64,000 nucleotides of DNA from Tritonibacter scottomollicae (GTDB taxonomy: Bacteria > Pseudomonadota > Alphaproteobacteria > Rhodobacterales > Rhodobacteraceae). How positions within the stretch are numbered: position 1 is the first letter of the stretch; every line of letters begins with the position of its first letter. This document shows, one piece after another, positions 52,942-62,038 of this stretch. The notes under the pieces are model-generated. The model was given only the letters and a program-made list of their open reading frames with translations. It was not told where the DNA came from and did not search any database. The translations under genes and the position numbers were made by a program. The stretch is from NCBI RefSeq assembly GCF_003003215.1, contig NZ_PVUF01000006.1:1-64000 (forward strand). Direction: 5' to 3'.

Positions 52942-54956
52942 TATTCTGCCGCCAGCCCGCGGCCCTTAAGCAGCGCCTCAACGCCCGGCAACCGGCCCCG
53001 GAAAGCGGCATAAAGCGCGGCCGCATCCTGTGAGCCGCCCTTAGACAGGATATGCGCCTCCAGCGCCTCGGCGCGTTCGGGATCGAACGCGCCACCTGCC
53101 TCCTCAAAGGCGGCAAAGGCATCGGCGTCCATCACCTCCGACCACATGTAGCTGTAATAGCCCGAGGAATAGCCGTCACCAGAGAACACATGCGCAAACT
53201 GCGGCGTGGCATGGCGCATGACGATAGCACCGGGCATGCCGATCCGCTCCAGAACCTCCGCCTGTTTGGCCATCGGATCCGCCGGGGCTGCTCCGTCGTG
53301 AAACTCCAGATCCACCAGCGCCGAGGCGACATATTCCACAGTCTGGAACCCCATATTGAAGGTCGCCGCGCCCAGCACCTTGTCCAGCATCGCCTTGGGC
53401 ATCGCTGCACCGGTCTCGGCATGGGTGGCAAAGTCCTGCAGCACCTCCGGCACCTCCAGCCAGTGCTCATAAAGCTGGCTCGGCAGTTCCACAAAGTCCC
53501 GCGCCACCGAGGTGCCCGACACGCTTTCATAGGTCACATTTGACAGGATCTGGTGCAGCGCGTGGCCAAACTCGTGAAACAGCGTGCGCGCATCATCGTA
53601 GGACAACAGCGCCGGATCGCCCTTGGCGAAGTTGCAGACATTGACCACGATCGGCGTCTGCGCTTCCGGGAACTTCGCCTGCGCCCGCATCGCCGAGCAC
53701 CAGGCGCCGGAGCGTTTGGAGCCGCGCGCGAAGTAATCCCCGATGAAAACCGCCAGATGCTTGCCGTCCCGGGTCACCTCCCAGGCGCGACAATCCTCGT
53801 GATAGAGAGGCACATCGAGCGGCGCGAAGTTCAGCCCGAACAGGCGGTTGGCGCAGGCAAAGGCCGCCTCGATCATCCGGTCGAGCTGCAGATAGGGTTT
53901 CAGCTCCGCCTCATCGAGGTCATGTTCGATCTTGCGGCGTTTTTCGGCGTAGTAGTGCCAGTCCCAGGGCGCCAGATCACCATTGATGCCATCCTCATGC
54001 ATCATTCCCGTCAGCACCTCGGCATCCTTGTCGGCCTGCGCCTTGGCAGGGCCCCAGACGTCCATCAACAGGCCTCGCACCGCCTCCGGCGTCTTGGCCA
54101 TCTCGGTTTCCAGCTTGTAGGCCGCGAAGTTTTCATAGCCCAGAAGCTTGGCGCGTTCCTCGCGCAGCGACAGGATCTCAGCGGCAATGGCGCGGTTGTC
54201 ATGCTCACCACCATTTGCCCCGCGTGCGGCCCATGCGCGAAACGCCTTTTCGCGCAGGTCGCGGCGGGGTGAGAACTGCAGGAACGGTGTGACGATGGAG
54301 CGCGCCAGTGTCACCACGGGACCATCCGCGCCCTTCTCTTTTCCTGCGGCGCGCGCATTCTTGACGACGAAGTCCGGCAGTCCCTGCAGATCCGCGTCCG
54401 AGAGTTCCATGTGCCAGTCGCGCTCATCCGCCAGCAGGTTCTGGGTGAAATTGGTGCCGAGGGTCGCCAACCGGGATTTGATCTCCTGCATGCGGGTATC
54501 TTCGGCGCCCTCCAGCGCCGCGCCGCCGCGCAGGAAGCCACGATGGGTCAGCATCAGGACCCGGGCCTGCTCCTGTGTCAAATCCAGGTCTTCGCGCTGA
54601 TCCCAGACCGCCTTCACCCGCGCATAAAGCGCCTTGTTGGCGGTGATGGCGGAGAAATGCGCCGCCAGTTTTGGCGAAAACTCCCGCTGCAACGCCTCGC
54701 GTTTCGGGTTGCTGTCGGCGCCAGCCACGGAGAAGAACACCGACAGGACCTGTTCCAGTGGCTGGCAAGGTGTCTCCAGGGCCTCGACCACATTGGCAAA
54801 TGTCGGGGTGTCCGGGTTCTGTGCGATGGCGTCGATCTGCGCACCATGGGCGGCAAGCGCCTGCTCCAGCGCCGGGGCGAAATCGTCATCGGATATCTGG
54901 TCGAACGGCGCGATGCCGAAGGGGGTCTGCCAGTCTGCGAGCAGCGGATTTGTCAT
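52941..54956 (-). CDS. M3 family oligopeptidase (OpdA/Dcp-like)
   Basis: Cytoplasmic zinc peptidase of 671 aa that degrades short peptides, including signal-peptide fragments. The zinc motif HEFGHALH lies in DARTLFHEFGHALHQIL, with the third ligand Glu further on near FVELPSQLYEHW. The N-terminus (LLADWQTPFGIAPFDQISDDDF) matches OpdA/PrlC and Dcp proteins. AAGGAG precedes the ATG. Confidence 0.93.
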   Translation of the reverse strand: MTNPLLADWQTPFGIAPFDQISDDDFAPALEQALAAHGAQIDAIAQNPDTPTFANVVEALETPCQPLEQVLSVFFSVAGADSNPKREALQREFSPKLAAHFSAITANKALYARVKAVWDQREDLDLTQEQARVLMLTHRGFLRGGAALEGAEDTRMQEIKSRLATLGTNFTQNLLADERDWHMELSDADLQGLPDFVVKNARAAGKEKGADGPVVTLARSIVTPFLQFSPRRDLREKAFRAWAARGANGGEHDNRAIAAEILSLREERAKLLGYENFAAYKLETEMAKTPEAVRGLLMDVWGPAKAQADKDAEVLTGMMHEDGINGDLAPWDWHYYAEKRRKIEHDLDEAELKPYLQLDRMIEAAFACANRLFGLNFAPLDVPLYHEDCRAWEVTRDGKHLAVFIGDYFARGSKRSGAWCSAMRAQAKFPEAQTPIVVNVCNFAKGDPALLSYDDARTLFHEFGHALHQILSNVTYESVSGTSVARDFVELPSQLYEHWLEVPEVLQDFATHAETGAAMPKAMLDKVLGAATFNMGFQTVEYVASALVDLEFHDGAAPADPMAKQAEVLERIGMPGAIVMRHATPQFAHVFSGDGYSSGYYSYMWSEVMDADAFAAFEEAGGAFDPERAEALEAHILSKGGSQDAAALYAAFRGRLPGVEALLKGRGLAAE

Positions 54957-55017
54957 GTGAGATCTCCTTTGCGCTGACGCTAACGGCTTCGCTCCGGAGC
55001 TGCAATCTGTCCCCGTG

Positions 55018-55187
55018 CCGGGCCGTCAGGCCCGGCGCCCGGCCCAACCCTGCCAAGGGGGGCTTGCCCATGGGCAAGAGCACCTGCGGGGGCGGGAGCG
55101 CTCCCGCCCCCGGCGCCCAGCATCAGGAGATGCAAGGACCGTCGTTGGGCCGGGCCGCGCGCCCTGACGGGCGCGCGGCGGGCGCCA
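55018..55187. repeat. Nested palindromic element (four hairpins within an outer inverted repeat)
   Basis: Successive dyads: GCCGGGCC-GTCA-GGCCCGGC (55018-55037); the perfect palindrome CTTGCCCATGGGCAAG (55063-55078); a perfect 26-bp palindrome of half CGGGGGCGGGAGC (55087-55112); and GCCGCGCGCCC-TGAC-GGGCGCGCGGC (55154-55179). Outer arms GCCCGGCCCAAC (55037-55048) and GTTGGGCCGGGC (55144-55155) pair across the inside, and GGCGCCC (55034-55040) pairs with GGGCGCC (55180-55186). It fills the gap between an ABC permease gene and the M3 peptidase gene, both on the minus strand, and may end or attenuate the upstream transcript. Confidence 0.7.
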
Positions 55188-55208
55188 GATCGCTCTGTTG
55201 GCGCAAGA

Positions 55209-56015
55209 TCAGCCTTTGTCCTGTTTGTTGCGCAGATGCCGCTCAAGTGCCCGTAGCCCAAGCGACAATGATATCGTCATCGCCAGATAAACCAGCGCAA
55301 CCATGTTATAGGTCTCAAAATAGCGAAAATTGCTGGCGGCCGTCACCTTGCCCAGCTGGGTGATATCCAGCACGCCCAGAACCGAGACCAGCGAGGAATC
55401 CTTGACCAGCGCCACGAAGTCGTTACCCAGCGGCGGCAGGATGGTGCGTATCGCCTGCGGAAACACGATGAAGCGAAACCGTTGCCAGCCGGAGAGCCCA
55501 AGCGCTTGGGCCGCCTCTTTCTGCCCCTCTGGAACAGACAGCAGGCCAGCGCGAAAAACTTCCGCGATGAAAGCGGAATAGGCAATCATCAGTGCCAGAA
55601 TGGCGCGCCATAGCAGAGGAAAGCTCCTGGTGCGGATCTCCTCCAGCCCCAGAAAACCGCCCAGCCAGTTCCGCAGATCCACCAAGGCAGGCGCCACCAC
55701 AAAGGCCACGTAGAGCAGCAGCACGATGATCGGAATACCGCGCACCACCTCGACATAGAACCGGCAGGTCTGACGCACCAGCAGCCACCTGGAATCAGCC
55801 CCCAGTGCAAGCGCCATCCCCAGCGCGGAAGCGGAGAAAAAGCTGACAAGGGTGACAAAGACCGTCACACCAACCCCGCGCCAGAGCGTATTGAGGATCT
55901 GCGCATAGACCTCGCTGCGCGCAACTTCGACGCCGAGGTAGAGTGCTGTCAGCCCCACGGCGACCAGCCACCAGGGGAAATCTTCCTTGTCTTCACGCGT
56001 GCGGCGTTCGCTCAT
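55209..56015 (-). CDS. Polar amino-acid ABC transporter permease (HisM/GlnP type)
   Basis: Inner-membrane permease of 268 aa with about five helices. The first transport segment GVGVTVFVTLVSFFSASALG and the EAA loop EAAQALGLSGWQRFRFIVFP followed by LPPLGNDFVALVKDSSLVSVLG are typical for polar amino-acid permeases. AGGAC precedes the ATG. The binding protein is encoded 74 bases upstream. No ATPase gene lies in this cluster, so it must borrow one from elsewhere. Confidence 0.9.
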   Translation of the reverse strand: MSERRTREDKEDFPWWLVAVGLTALYLGVEVARSEVYAQILNTLWRGVGVTVFVTLVSFFSASALGMALALGADSRWLLVRQTCRFYVEVVRGIPIIVLLLYVAFVVAPALVDLRNWLGGFLGLEEIRTRSFPLLWRAILALMIAYSAFIAEVFRAGLLSVPEGQKEAAQALGLSGWQRFRFIVFPQAIRTILPPLGNDFVALVKDSSLVSVLGVLDITQLGKVTAASNFRYFETYNMVALVYLAMTISLSLGLRALERHLRNKQDKG

Positions 56016-56089
56016 TATCTTGTCCTGTCACGACAAACCCCGGCCGAAGGCGCGGCCGGGGTGGTATTGGAAGTAGGAGGTGTCTTGGC

Positions 56090-56881
56090 CTATTGGCCCA
56101 TCTTGTAGTCGAGGAACCACTTCTTGTTGAGCGCATCCAGCGTGCCATCGGCCTTCATCTCGGCCAGGGCGGCATTCACCGGCTCCACCAGATCGCTGCC
56201 CTTTGGGAAAATGAAGCCGAAGTCCTCGGTCCCCAAGGGATCTCCGACGATCTTCAGAGCCCCATCAGATGCAGCAACCACCCCATTGGCCGCGGTGCTG
56301 TCGGAAAGCGCCAGATCCACGTCGCCCGCCCGCAACGCCTGCAGTGACGCACCAAAGGTCTCGAACAGCTTGATGCGCGGGTTGGCTTCGTCCCCGTCAA
56401 GCACATCGTAGACAGTCACGTAGAAGGGCGTGGTGCCCGGCTGCGCCGCCGCGAGCAGGTCGTCATCGGCGGCAAAGCTGGCGGCATCCGTGAACCGATC
56501 CTCCTCGCTTGCCACGATCATGCGCATCTGCGAGGTCAGGTAGCTTTCGGAGAAATCCACCTTCTCCTTACGGTCGTCCCGAATGGTAATGCCATTCATG
56601 GCTATATCGTACTGACCTGCGGTGATCGCCGGGATCATCGCATCCCAACTGGTGTTCTCAAACTCCACAACCAGGTTGAGCCGTTCCGCGATCTCGGTGA
56701 TCGCATCGTATTCCCAGCCCACAGCCTGACCCGTACCGGGCTCGATAAATTGCAGCGGCGGGTAGGTGTTCTCGGAGGCGACAAAGATTTCGCGCCCCTC
56801 AAGATCCGGCAGATCGGCGGCAAGGGCACTGGCGGCAAAGCCAGCGGTCAGCGCTGCGGCCAGGGCAAAGGTGCGAGTCAT
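56090..56881 (-). CDS. Amino-acid ABC transporter substrate-binding protein
   Basis: Periplasmic binding protein of 263 aa, family SBP-3, with signal peptide [16 protein letters not shown]. Typical segments are [29 protein letters not shown] and [21 protein letters not shown]. It likely binds a polar amino acid such as glutamine or arginine. AGGAG lies upstream. The gene starts 2 bases after the thiF-like stop, so it is in one transcription unit with dut and thiF. Confidence 0.92.
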   Translation of the reverse strand: MTRTFALAAALTAGFAASALAADLPDLEGREIFVASENTYPPLQFIEPGTGQAVGWEYDAITEIAERLNLVVEFENTSWDAMIPAITAGQYDIAMNGITIRDDRKEKVDFSESYLTSQMRMIVASEEDRFTDAASFAADDDLLAAAQPGTTPFYVTVYDVLDGDEANPRIKLFETFGASLQALRAGDVDLALSDSTAANGVVAASDGALKIVGDPLGTEDFGFIFPKGSDLVEPVNAALAEMKADGTLDALNKKWFLDYKMGQ

Positions 56882-56883
56882 GA

Positions 56884-57963
56884 TCAGTTTTCTCCTGTCG
56901 GGGCCGGTTTATTGTCGGTCTGTCCGCAAACGGGACAGTTCGCGCGCGATTTGAGCGCAATCCGGCGAGTTTCACCATAGAGACCATCGTAGATCAACAT
57001 CTGTGAGCGCAAGAGCTCTCCGGCGCAGGTGATCTGTTTCACGGCCTCCACGGCCATCATTGCCCCCACCACCCCGGGCAACGGACCGATCACGCCTGCT
57101 TCGGCACAGCTCGGTGCGAGCCCCTCGGCAGGTGCCTCGGGAAATATGCATTGATAGCACGGCCCGCCATGGGCCGGATCAAAGACCGAAATTTGCCCTT
57201 CCCACTGGGTCAAGGCCCCCGAGATCAAAGGCTTTTGCTGTGTCACAGCGGTGCGGTTGACCAGATAGCGGGTGGCAAAGTTATCGGTTCCGTCAAGGAT
57301 CAGATCATATTCCCCAAAGAGATCAGGAGCGAGTTCCTCGGTCAGTCGACGATGATAGGGGCGTATCGTGACGAACGGGTTCTGTGCCTCCATTGCGGCT
57401 TGGGCAGAGAACACCTTGGGCAAACCGATATCCTGATCGCGGTGGATCACCTGCCGTTGCAGGTTCGCATTCTCGACCGTGTCATCATCGATCACGCCAA
57501 TGGTGCCAACACCTGCGGCTGCCAGATACTGCAGCGCCGGGGCACCAAGCCCCCCCGCCCCGATCACCAGTACCTTGGCGGCCTTCAGACGTTTCTGGCC
57601 AAGGCCACCCACCTCGCGCAGAACGATGTGGCGGGCGTAGCGGTCCAACTCCACCTCGCCAAATGGCCCATCGCTTGTTTCCGCTGTCGCCGCAACCGTG
57701 TCCGCTGCGTCCGCTCGCGTTCGCAACCGCTTCAGGGCCGCGGAATAAAGTGCCACCAGCGCGGCGAAACCCGCGAGGATCAGCCACAGGCCGGGCGTCC
57801 CGCCCGTGGCCTGTCGCAAGGGCGCACCGTCCGGCAAGGTCAGCTGGATCGTCAGAACTGCAACAAACAAGAGCCCCAGCAGCAGGATGCGCAGATTCCG
57901 GTCAAACCCCATCAGGCGACCGCCCCACCAGATCAGCCCGGCGAGCCCGAAGACGAGGATCAT
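56884..57963 (-). CDS. ThiF/MoeB/HesA family adenylyltransferase with N-terminal membrane segments
   Basis: Protein of 359 aa. Residues 1-85 hold three hydrophobic helices, unusual for cytoplasmic MoeB. Then the E1-like domain: ATP loop [40 protein letters not shown], zinc pairs CYQC and CPVC, and Cys in [12 protein letters not shown], the catalytic cysteine position in MoeB. It should adenylate the C-terminus of a ubiquitin-like sulfur carrier (MoaD or ThiS) for molybdopterin or thiamine. It overlaps dut by 4 bases. Confidence 0.9.
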   Translation of the reverse strand: MILVFGLAGLIWWGGRLMGFDRNLRILLLGLLFVAVLTIQLTLPDGAPLRQATGGTPGLWLILAGFAALVALYSAALKRLRTRADAADTVAATAETSDGPFGEVELDRYARHIVLREVGGLGQKRLKAAKVLVIGAGGLGAPALQYLAAAGVGTIGVIDDDTVENANLQRQVIHRDQDIGLPKVFSAQAAMEAQNPFVTIRPYHRRLTEELAPDLFGEYDLILDGTDNFATRYLVNRTAVTQQKPLISGALTQWEGQISVFDPAHGGPCYQCIFPEAPAEGLAPSCAEAGVIGPLPGVVGAMMAVEAVKQITCAGELLRSQMLIYDGLYGETRRIALKSRANCPVCGQTDNKPAPTGEN

Positions 57964-58448
57964 GCCGCGCCTCCCGTCCCTGTGGAGCCAAACCCACCCG
58001 CGCCACGTTCGGTTGCGTCGGAAAATGCCTCGACCACAGACAATGCCGCCCTGAGAACCGGAACGAACATCAACTGAGCGATACGCTCGCCCGGTTCGAT
58101 CCGGATCGGCTCCGCCCCCACCGGGTTGCGATTCCAGGCGCTGATGAAGACCTGCCCGGTGTAGTCGGCATCGATCAGACCGACAGTGTTGCCCATCACC
58201 AACCCCTTCTTGTGCCCCAGACCAGAGCGCGGCATCACAAGCGCCGCGCAGGCGGTATCGCCCATGTAGAAAGCGAGCCCCGACGGGATCAGCACTGCGG
58301 CGTCCTGCGCCACGATCTCCATCGGCGCATCAATGCAGGCAAAGAGATCGATCGCCGCCGATCCGGAGGTCTGATAGCTGGGCATGCCCCAGTCGCGAAT
58401 GCGCGGGTCGAGAATTTTCACTTCTACCGCAAAGGGCGCTTGCGTCAT
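57960..58448 (-). CDS. dut: dUTP diphosphatase
   Basis: Trimeric dUTPase of 162 aa that removes dUTP and makes dUMP. The five motifs can be followed: AAIDLFA, PRSGLGHKKGLVMGN, GLIDADYTGQ, PGERIAQLMFVP and the C-terminal RGAGGFGSTG, which closes over the active site. AAGGAT precedes the ATG at 58448; a longer frame to 58559 is not supported. First gene of a minus-strand unit with thiF and two ABC genes. Confidence 0.95.
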   Translation of the reverse strand: MTQAPFAVEVKILDPRIRDWGMPSYQTSGSAAIDLFACIDAPMEIVAQDAAVLIPSGLAFYMGDTACAALVMPRSGLGHKKGLVMGNTVGLIDADYTGQVFISAWNRNPVGAEPIRIEPGERIAQLMFVPVLRAALSVVEAFSDATERGAGGFGSTGTGGAA

Positions 58449-59212
58449 GAGACCATCCTTCTTGTCGTCTGTCCTGCCGATGAATTTTATGCGCAGGGGG
58501 GCGCCCCGGTTATGCCCCGGAAGCGGCATGAATTGCCACCGCAGATGTAGAGCCGCCACAGCCCAGGCCCTGAGGCCTCACGCAATGGTGACGGCGACCA
58601 ACATCAGCGAGCGCGCGCGCCATCTGCAAGACTTGCCGGAGAGGTCTTGGCGTCCATCTCCCCCGCCCATTCGACTGGAGCACTCAACAGCGCCCGAGCG
58701 CGACATGTTTGAATGCAGTCAAAGAGAGATACGGAAACCCTATGATGGGGGCAGCTTTACCAATCCGCCGCATAATGCTGCGGATATCGTGGTGCTTTGT
58801 GCATATCCCACACGATCAGATGTCGAGGCCAGATCTGCCGGGCGCGCATATCGCGATGGTTGTTTCGTCACGGCAATTCTGAACAGACGCGGGCGCGATT
58901 TTCAGGGCGCCAGCGCACGCGCTGCGTCGCTCCATGACCGGGATGCTCTGGCAGCCGCAGCATAGGTACTCGTAACCGACAACAGGCCAGACGACCTAGA
59001 CCACTTGGGCCGCAGGACGGCGGGCACATCAAATAGGTACAGCGCCAGCATGCGTCCAAAGCGCGGCGTTGCGCCCTTCCCCGCCGCCAAGCAAGGAAGG
59101 CACACGCAGATTGAAGACCACGCCTGCGCAATATTTTCTATGCGTTTCCGCTTAGACCAACGCGGACCCTACCCCCGGCCAAGAATACGGGTATTCGCAG
59201 CTGCCAGCAGCG
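58449..59212. other. 764-base gap without a convincing gene
   Basis: Upstream of dut and beyond the 3' end of the receiver-domain gene. The best plus frame starts at 58706 and ends at 58965 (86 aa, VVLCAYPTRSDVEARSAGRAY in its middle), but it lacks a ribosome binding site and a recognised domain. Composition is mixed, with AT-rich patches around 58700 and 59125. It may contain a decayed gene or an unrecognised small RNA. Confidence 0.35.
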
Positions 59213-59587
59213 TCAACGCACTGGTTCCGACTGCAAGAGCTGTGCGGCGGCGCCTCGAATGTCTTCTTCGCTGGCGGGCTTGCGTACCACCAATCCGCGC
59301 GCCGGACGGGTCGACAATTGGTCCGCCTCGTCGCCATCCGCCAGCAGAAGCACCGGGATTGCCCTAGCATTCGCCTCCGCCACGGCCTGGTCACAGAGCT
59401 GGCCGCGCAGGTTGATATCAAAAATACAAAGATCAAAGGGGTGATTTTTCATCATCTGGCATGCATCCACCTCGCTGGATGAAAGCTGCGGCGCACCAAT
59501 ACGATACATGCGGATCATATCGCACATCAGCTGGCCCAGAAGGTTATCGCCCTCCAGAACCAGTATATCCAGTTCATCGCTTGTCAT
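59213..59587 (-). CDS. Stand-alone receiver-domain protein
   Basis: Single-domain response regulator of 124 aa. The acidic pair is Glu12/Asp14 (LEGDN), the phospho-acceptor Asp57 (CIFDINL) and the conserved Lys103 (VVRKPAS). The Thr/Ser normally found at the end of strand beta-4 is replaced by Ala83 in LLLADGD. There is no output domain and no kinase gene nearby, so it may pass phosphate to another protein or act by binding. The gene is monocistronic between two gene-poor gaps. Confidence 0.8.
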   Translation of the reverse strand: MTSDELDILVLEGDNLLGQLMCDMIRMYRIGAPQLSSSEVDACQMMKNHPFDLCIFDINLRGQLCDQAVAEANARAIPVLLLADGDEADQLSTRPARGLVVRKPASEEDIRGAAAQLLQSEPVR

Positions 59588-59896
59588 CTTTGCACCCTGC
59601 TGGGGCAGACAGCTTTCCGATCCAGTTCAAGCGCTATGATCGCCGAAATTTCCAACTTGTCACTCTTTACCAAACTGATCTCCATACACAGGCTGTGCCG
59701 CACAACTTCGAGCAGCATGGAAACAACACATCAACGGCTGACCGAAAAAACTGCTCAGCTTGTAGTTGTTATACATCTCAGGTGGTTAACCAGCCAATGA
59801 CTTTCCGTAAAAAGCAAAAACTGAATATTTAACGCTCTGCCTCTCATAACGGGAATGTGAACGTCAGAGACTTGATTATTCTTGGAAATCTCCGGT
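59588..59896. other. AT-rich gap, no gene seen
   Basis: About 309 bases between the receiver gene and coaBC. It is clearly more AT-rich than the surroundings, with the palindrome TGGTTAACCA at 59783-59792. It probably holds the promoter of the receiver gene on the minus strand. No open frame looks coding. Confidence 0.4.
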
Positions 59897-61108
59897 TCAA
59901 CGCCCCGGTTCAGAGGTGGAAAGGGATTGAGAGATTGCCTCGGCCAAACGCTCAGCCACCTGTTCCTTGGGCATACGTGGCCAGTGTTCGGCCCCATTCT
60001 CGGATATGAGAACCACCGCATTCTCACGCCCCCCCATGATTCCGGTCTCCGGCGATACGTCATTCGCCACAATCCAATCGCAGCCTTTCCGGCTCCGTTT
60101 TGCAGTCGCATATTCAACTACATCATTGGTTTCAGCCGCAAACCCAACGACGAGCGCGGGGCGATCCTTCGTTCTGCGCGCCACCTCTCGCAAAATGTCC
60201 GGGTTCTCGGCAAACTCAAGTGTTGGAAGGCCATCTTTGGTTTTCTTCAGCTTGCGATCAGACGCGGAGGCCACGCGCCAATCGGCAACAGCCGCAGCAA
60301 AGACCCCCGCATCGGCCGGCAAGGCAGCGTCTACGGCGGCTTGCATCTCGCGCGCGGTTTGCACCGGCACCACCTCTACCCCATCCGGCGGGGGCACCGT
60401 TGCAGGGCCCGTGATGAAGACCACCTCGGCTCCCAATGCGCTCAGAGCACGGGCCACCGCCGCACCCTGCGCGCCAGAGGACCGATTGGCGATATACCGC
60501 ACCGGATCTATGGGCTCATGGGTCGGGCCAGAGGTGACGATGATCCGTTTCCCCCGCAGCGGGCCAGACGCAAGACGTTCCGCGATCGCCGCAACGATTT
60601 CCTCTGGCTCTGCCAGTCGTCCGGGACCGAACTCACCGCAGGCCATACCGCCCTCGTTGGGCCCGACCATCTGGATGCCATCGGCGCGCAACTGCGCGAT
60701 GTTGCGCCGGGTTGCAGGATGCTCCCACATACGCACATTCATCGCAGGCGCCAGCAGCACCGGGGTGTCCGTCGCCAACAGCAAGGTGGACGCCAGATCA
60801 TTGGCGTGCCCCTGCGCCATCTTTGCCATCAGATCCGCCGTCGCCGGAGCCACAACCAGCAGATCCGCACTGCGCGATAGCTGAATATGGCCCATTTCCG
60901 CTTCGGAGGTCAGGTCAAACAGATCACGATGCACCGCGGTCCCCGCCAAGGCAGACACCGACAAGGGCGTCACGAATTCTTCGCCCGCACGGGTCAAAAC
61001 CGGGGTCACCCGCGCGCCCTGATCCTGCAACCGCCGAATGAGCTCCAGCGACTTGTATGCGGCAATGCCACCGCCGATGATCAGCAGAATATGTTTACCT
61101 GACAACAT
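59897..61108 (-). CDS. coaBC: Phosphopantothenoylcysteine synthetase/decarboxylase
   Basis: Bifunctional CoA enzyme of 403 aa. The N-terminal CoaC part (flavodoxin-like, FMN) has GGGIAAYKSLELIRRL, the PAMN motif in LLAPAMNVRMWEHPAT and the lid with active Cys in GGMACGEFGPGRLAEP. The C-terminal CoaB part starts near GKRIIVTSGPTHEPIDPVRYI and uses CTP to join cysteine. The start at 61108 is supported by GAGGG. It follows chaN by 90 bases in a unit rpoH-chaN-coaBC. Confidence 0.95.
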   Translation of the reverse strand: MLSGKHILLIIGGGIAAYKSLELIRRLQDQGARVTPVLTRAGEEFVTPLSVSALAGTAVHRDLFDLTSEAEMGHIQLSRSADLLVVAPATADLMAKMAQGHANDLASTLLLATDTPVLLAPAMNVRMWEHPATRRNIAQLRADGIQMVGPNEGGMACGEFGPGRLAEPEEIVAAIAERLASGPLRGKRIIVTSGPTHEPIDPVRYIANRSSGAQGAAVARALSALGAEVVFITGPATVPPPDGVEVVPVQTAREMQAAVDAALPADAGVFAAAVADWRVASASDRKLKKTKDGLPTLEFAENPDILREVARRTKDRPALVVGFAAETNDVVEYATAKRSRKGCDWIVANDVSPETGIMGGRENAVVLISENGAEHWPRMPKEQVAERLAEAISQSLSTSEPGR

Positions 61109-61198
61109 GATGCGCCCTCGGTTGCTGCGTTCGCCCGACACACTACTGCGCCTGCGCAGCTGAGGGAAACGCTTTTGCGACCAGTCCTGTCGCAGCGC

Positions 61199-62038
61199 CT
61201 ACTTGAACGCAGAACAGGGGTCTGGTCGCGCCACGACTGGCCCATCCAGAACCATGTCAAAAACGCCGTCCACCTGCCCGGCTTCCGACTGACCAAGTGC
61301 GAAAATCTCCAAATCCGGCGCCGCCTGCTGCAGGTAAACCGGCACTCCGCGATCACGCCGGACATGGCCGTTGCCGGTCACAACGACCACTGGCCCGCCA
61401 ACGGCTTTAAATGCGTGCAGCGCGGCGCGCGCCAAAGTGGCATCGCGCAGTCGCTGGATGTCGACCATCGCAGGTAGCAGATTGTCCGGTAGGGCCCCAC
61501 AATGCGCGGCCTGCTGCTCCGCCTCTCGCGCGCCCTGTACGTCATCGGACAATGGTGTGGACAAGCCAAAGACTGTGGCGTCCTCGCCAAAGTACGCCGC
61601 AACACCTTCCGTCATCGCGGCCCGCGCCTGGGCACGTGGCACCGCCGCCCCCCAATGCCCTGCCGTCGTAGCGGCCTCGAAGATAGGCTGATACATGGAA
61701 AAGTCTGGCCAGCCTAAGGTGCTCCATTGCAGCAGGTCGCCCAGCTCAGCTGGTGTCTGCAACGCCTCTTTGGTGAGTAGGTCGGCCTGATCGGCGGTCA
61801 GCATCTCCCAAACCACCGCGCTCGGGGCAAGGACTGCAATCAGCAGCGCCTGCCTGTCGTGGTGCGTGGGGTTGTCGTGCACCTCACCCAACAGGACGAT
61901 ATCCGCTCGCGCGGCTTCTGCGATGACCGGCGCAAGATCCGCCGCTGTCGCAGCCCGGACAGACATAGCAACAAGAACGACGGCAATGGCCAAGCGACCC
62001 TGCAGCATTCCTCCGCGAAACGAATGGCACATCCTCAT
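61199..62038 (-). CDS. ChaN-like haem/iron-regulated protein
   Basis: Exported protein of 279 aa with signal peptide (AIAVVLVAMSVRAATA). The erythromycin-esterase/ChaN fold shows in IVLLGEVHDNPTHHDRQALL and VVVVTGNGHVRRDRGVPVYL, whose His residues serve in haem or metal binding. ChaN of Campylobacter binds two haems and aids iron uptake. I see no lipobox. ATG at 62038 overlaps the rpoH stop (ATGA) and is chosen for coupling; an internal ATG at 62008 has a ribosome-site-like GGAGG but too close. Confidence 0.83.
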   Translation of the reverse strand: MRMCHSFRGGMLQGRLAIAVVLVAMSVRAATAADLAPVIAEAARADIVLLGEVHDNPTHHDRQALLIAVLAPSAVVWEMLTADQADLLTKEALQTPAELGDLLQWSTLGWPDFSMYQPIFEAATTAGHWGAAVPRAQARAAMTEGVAAYFGEDATVFGLSTPLSDDVQGAREAEQQAAHCGALPDNLLPAMVDIQRLRDATLARAALHAFKAVGGPVVVVTGNGHVRRDRGVPVYLQQAAPDLEIFALGQSEAGQVDGVFDMVLDGPVVARPDPCSAFK

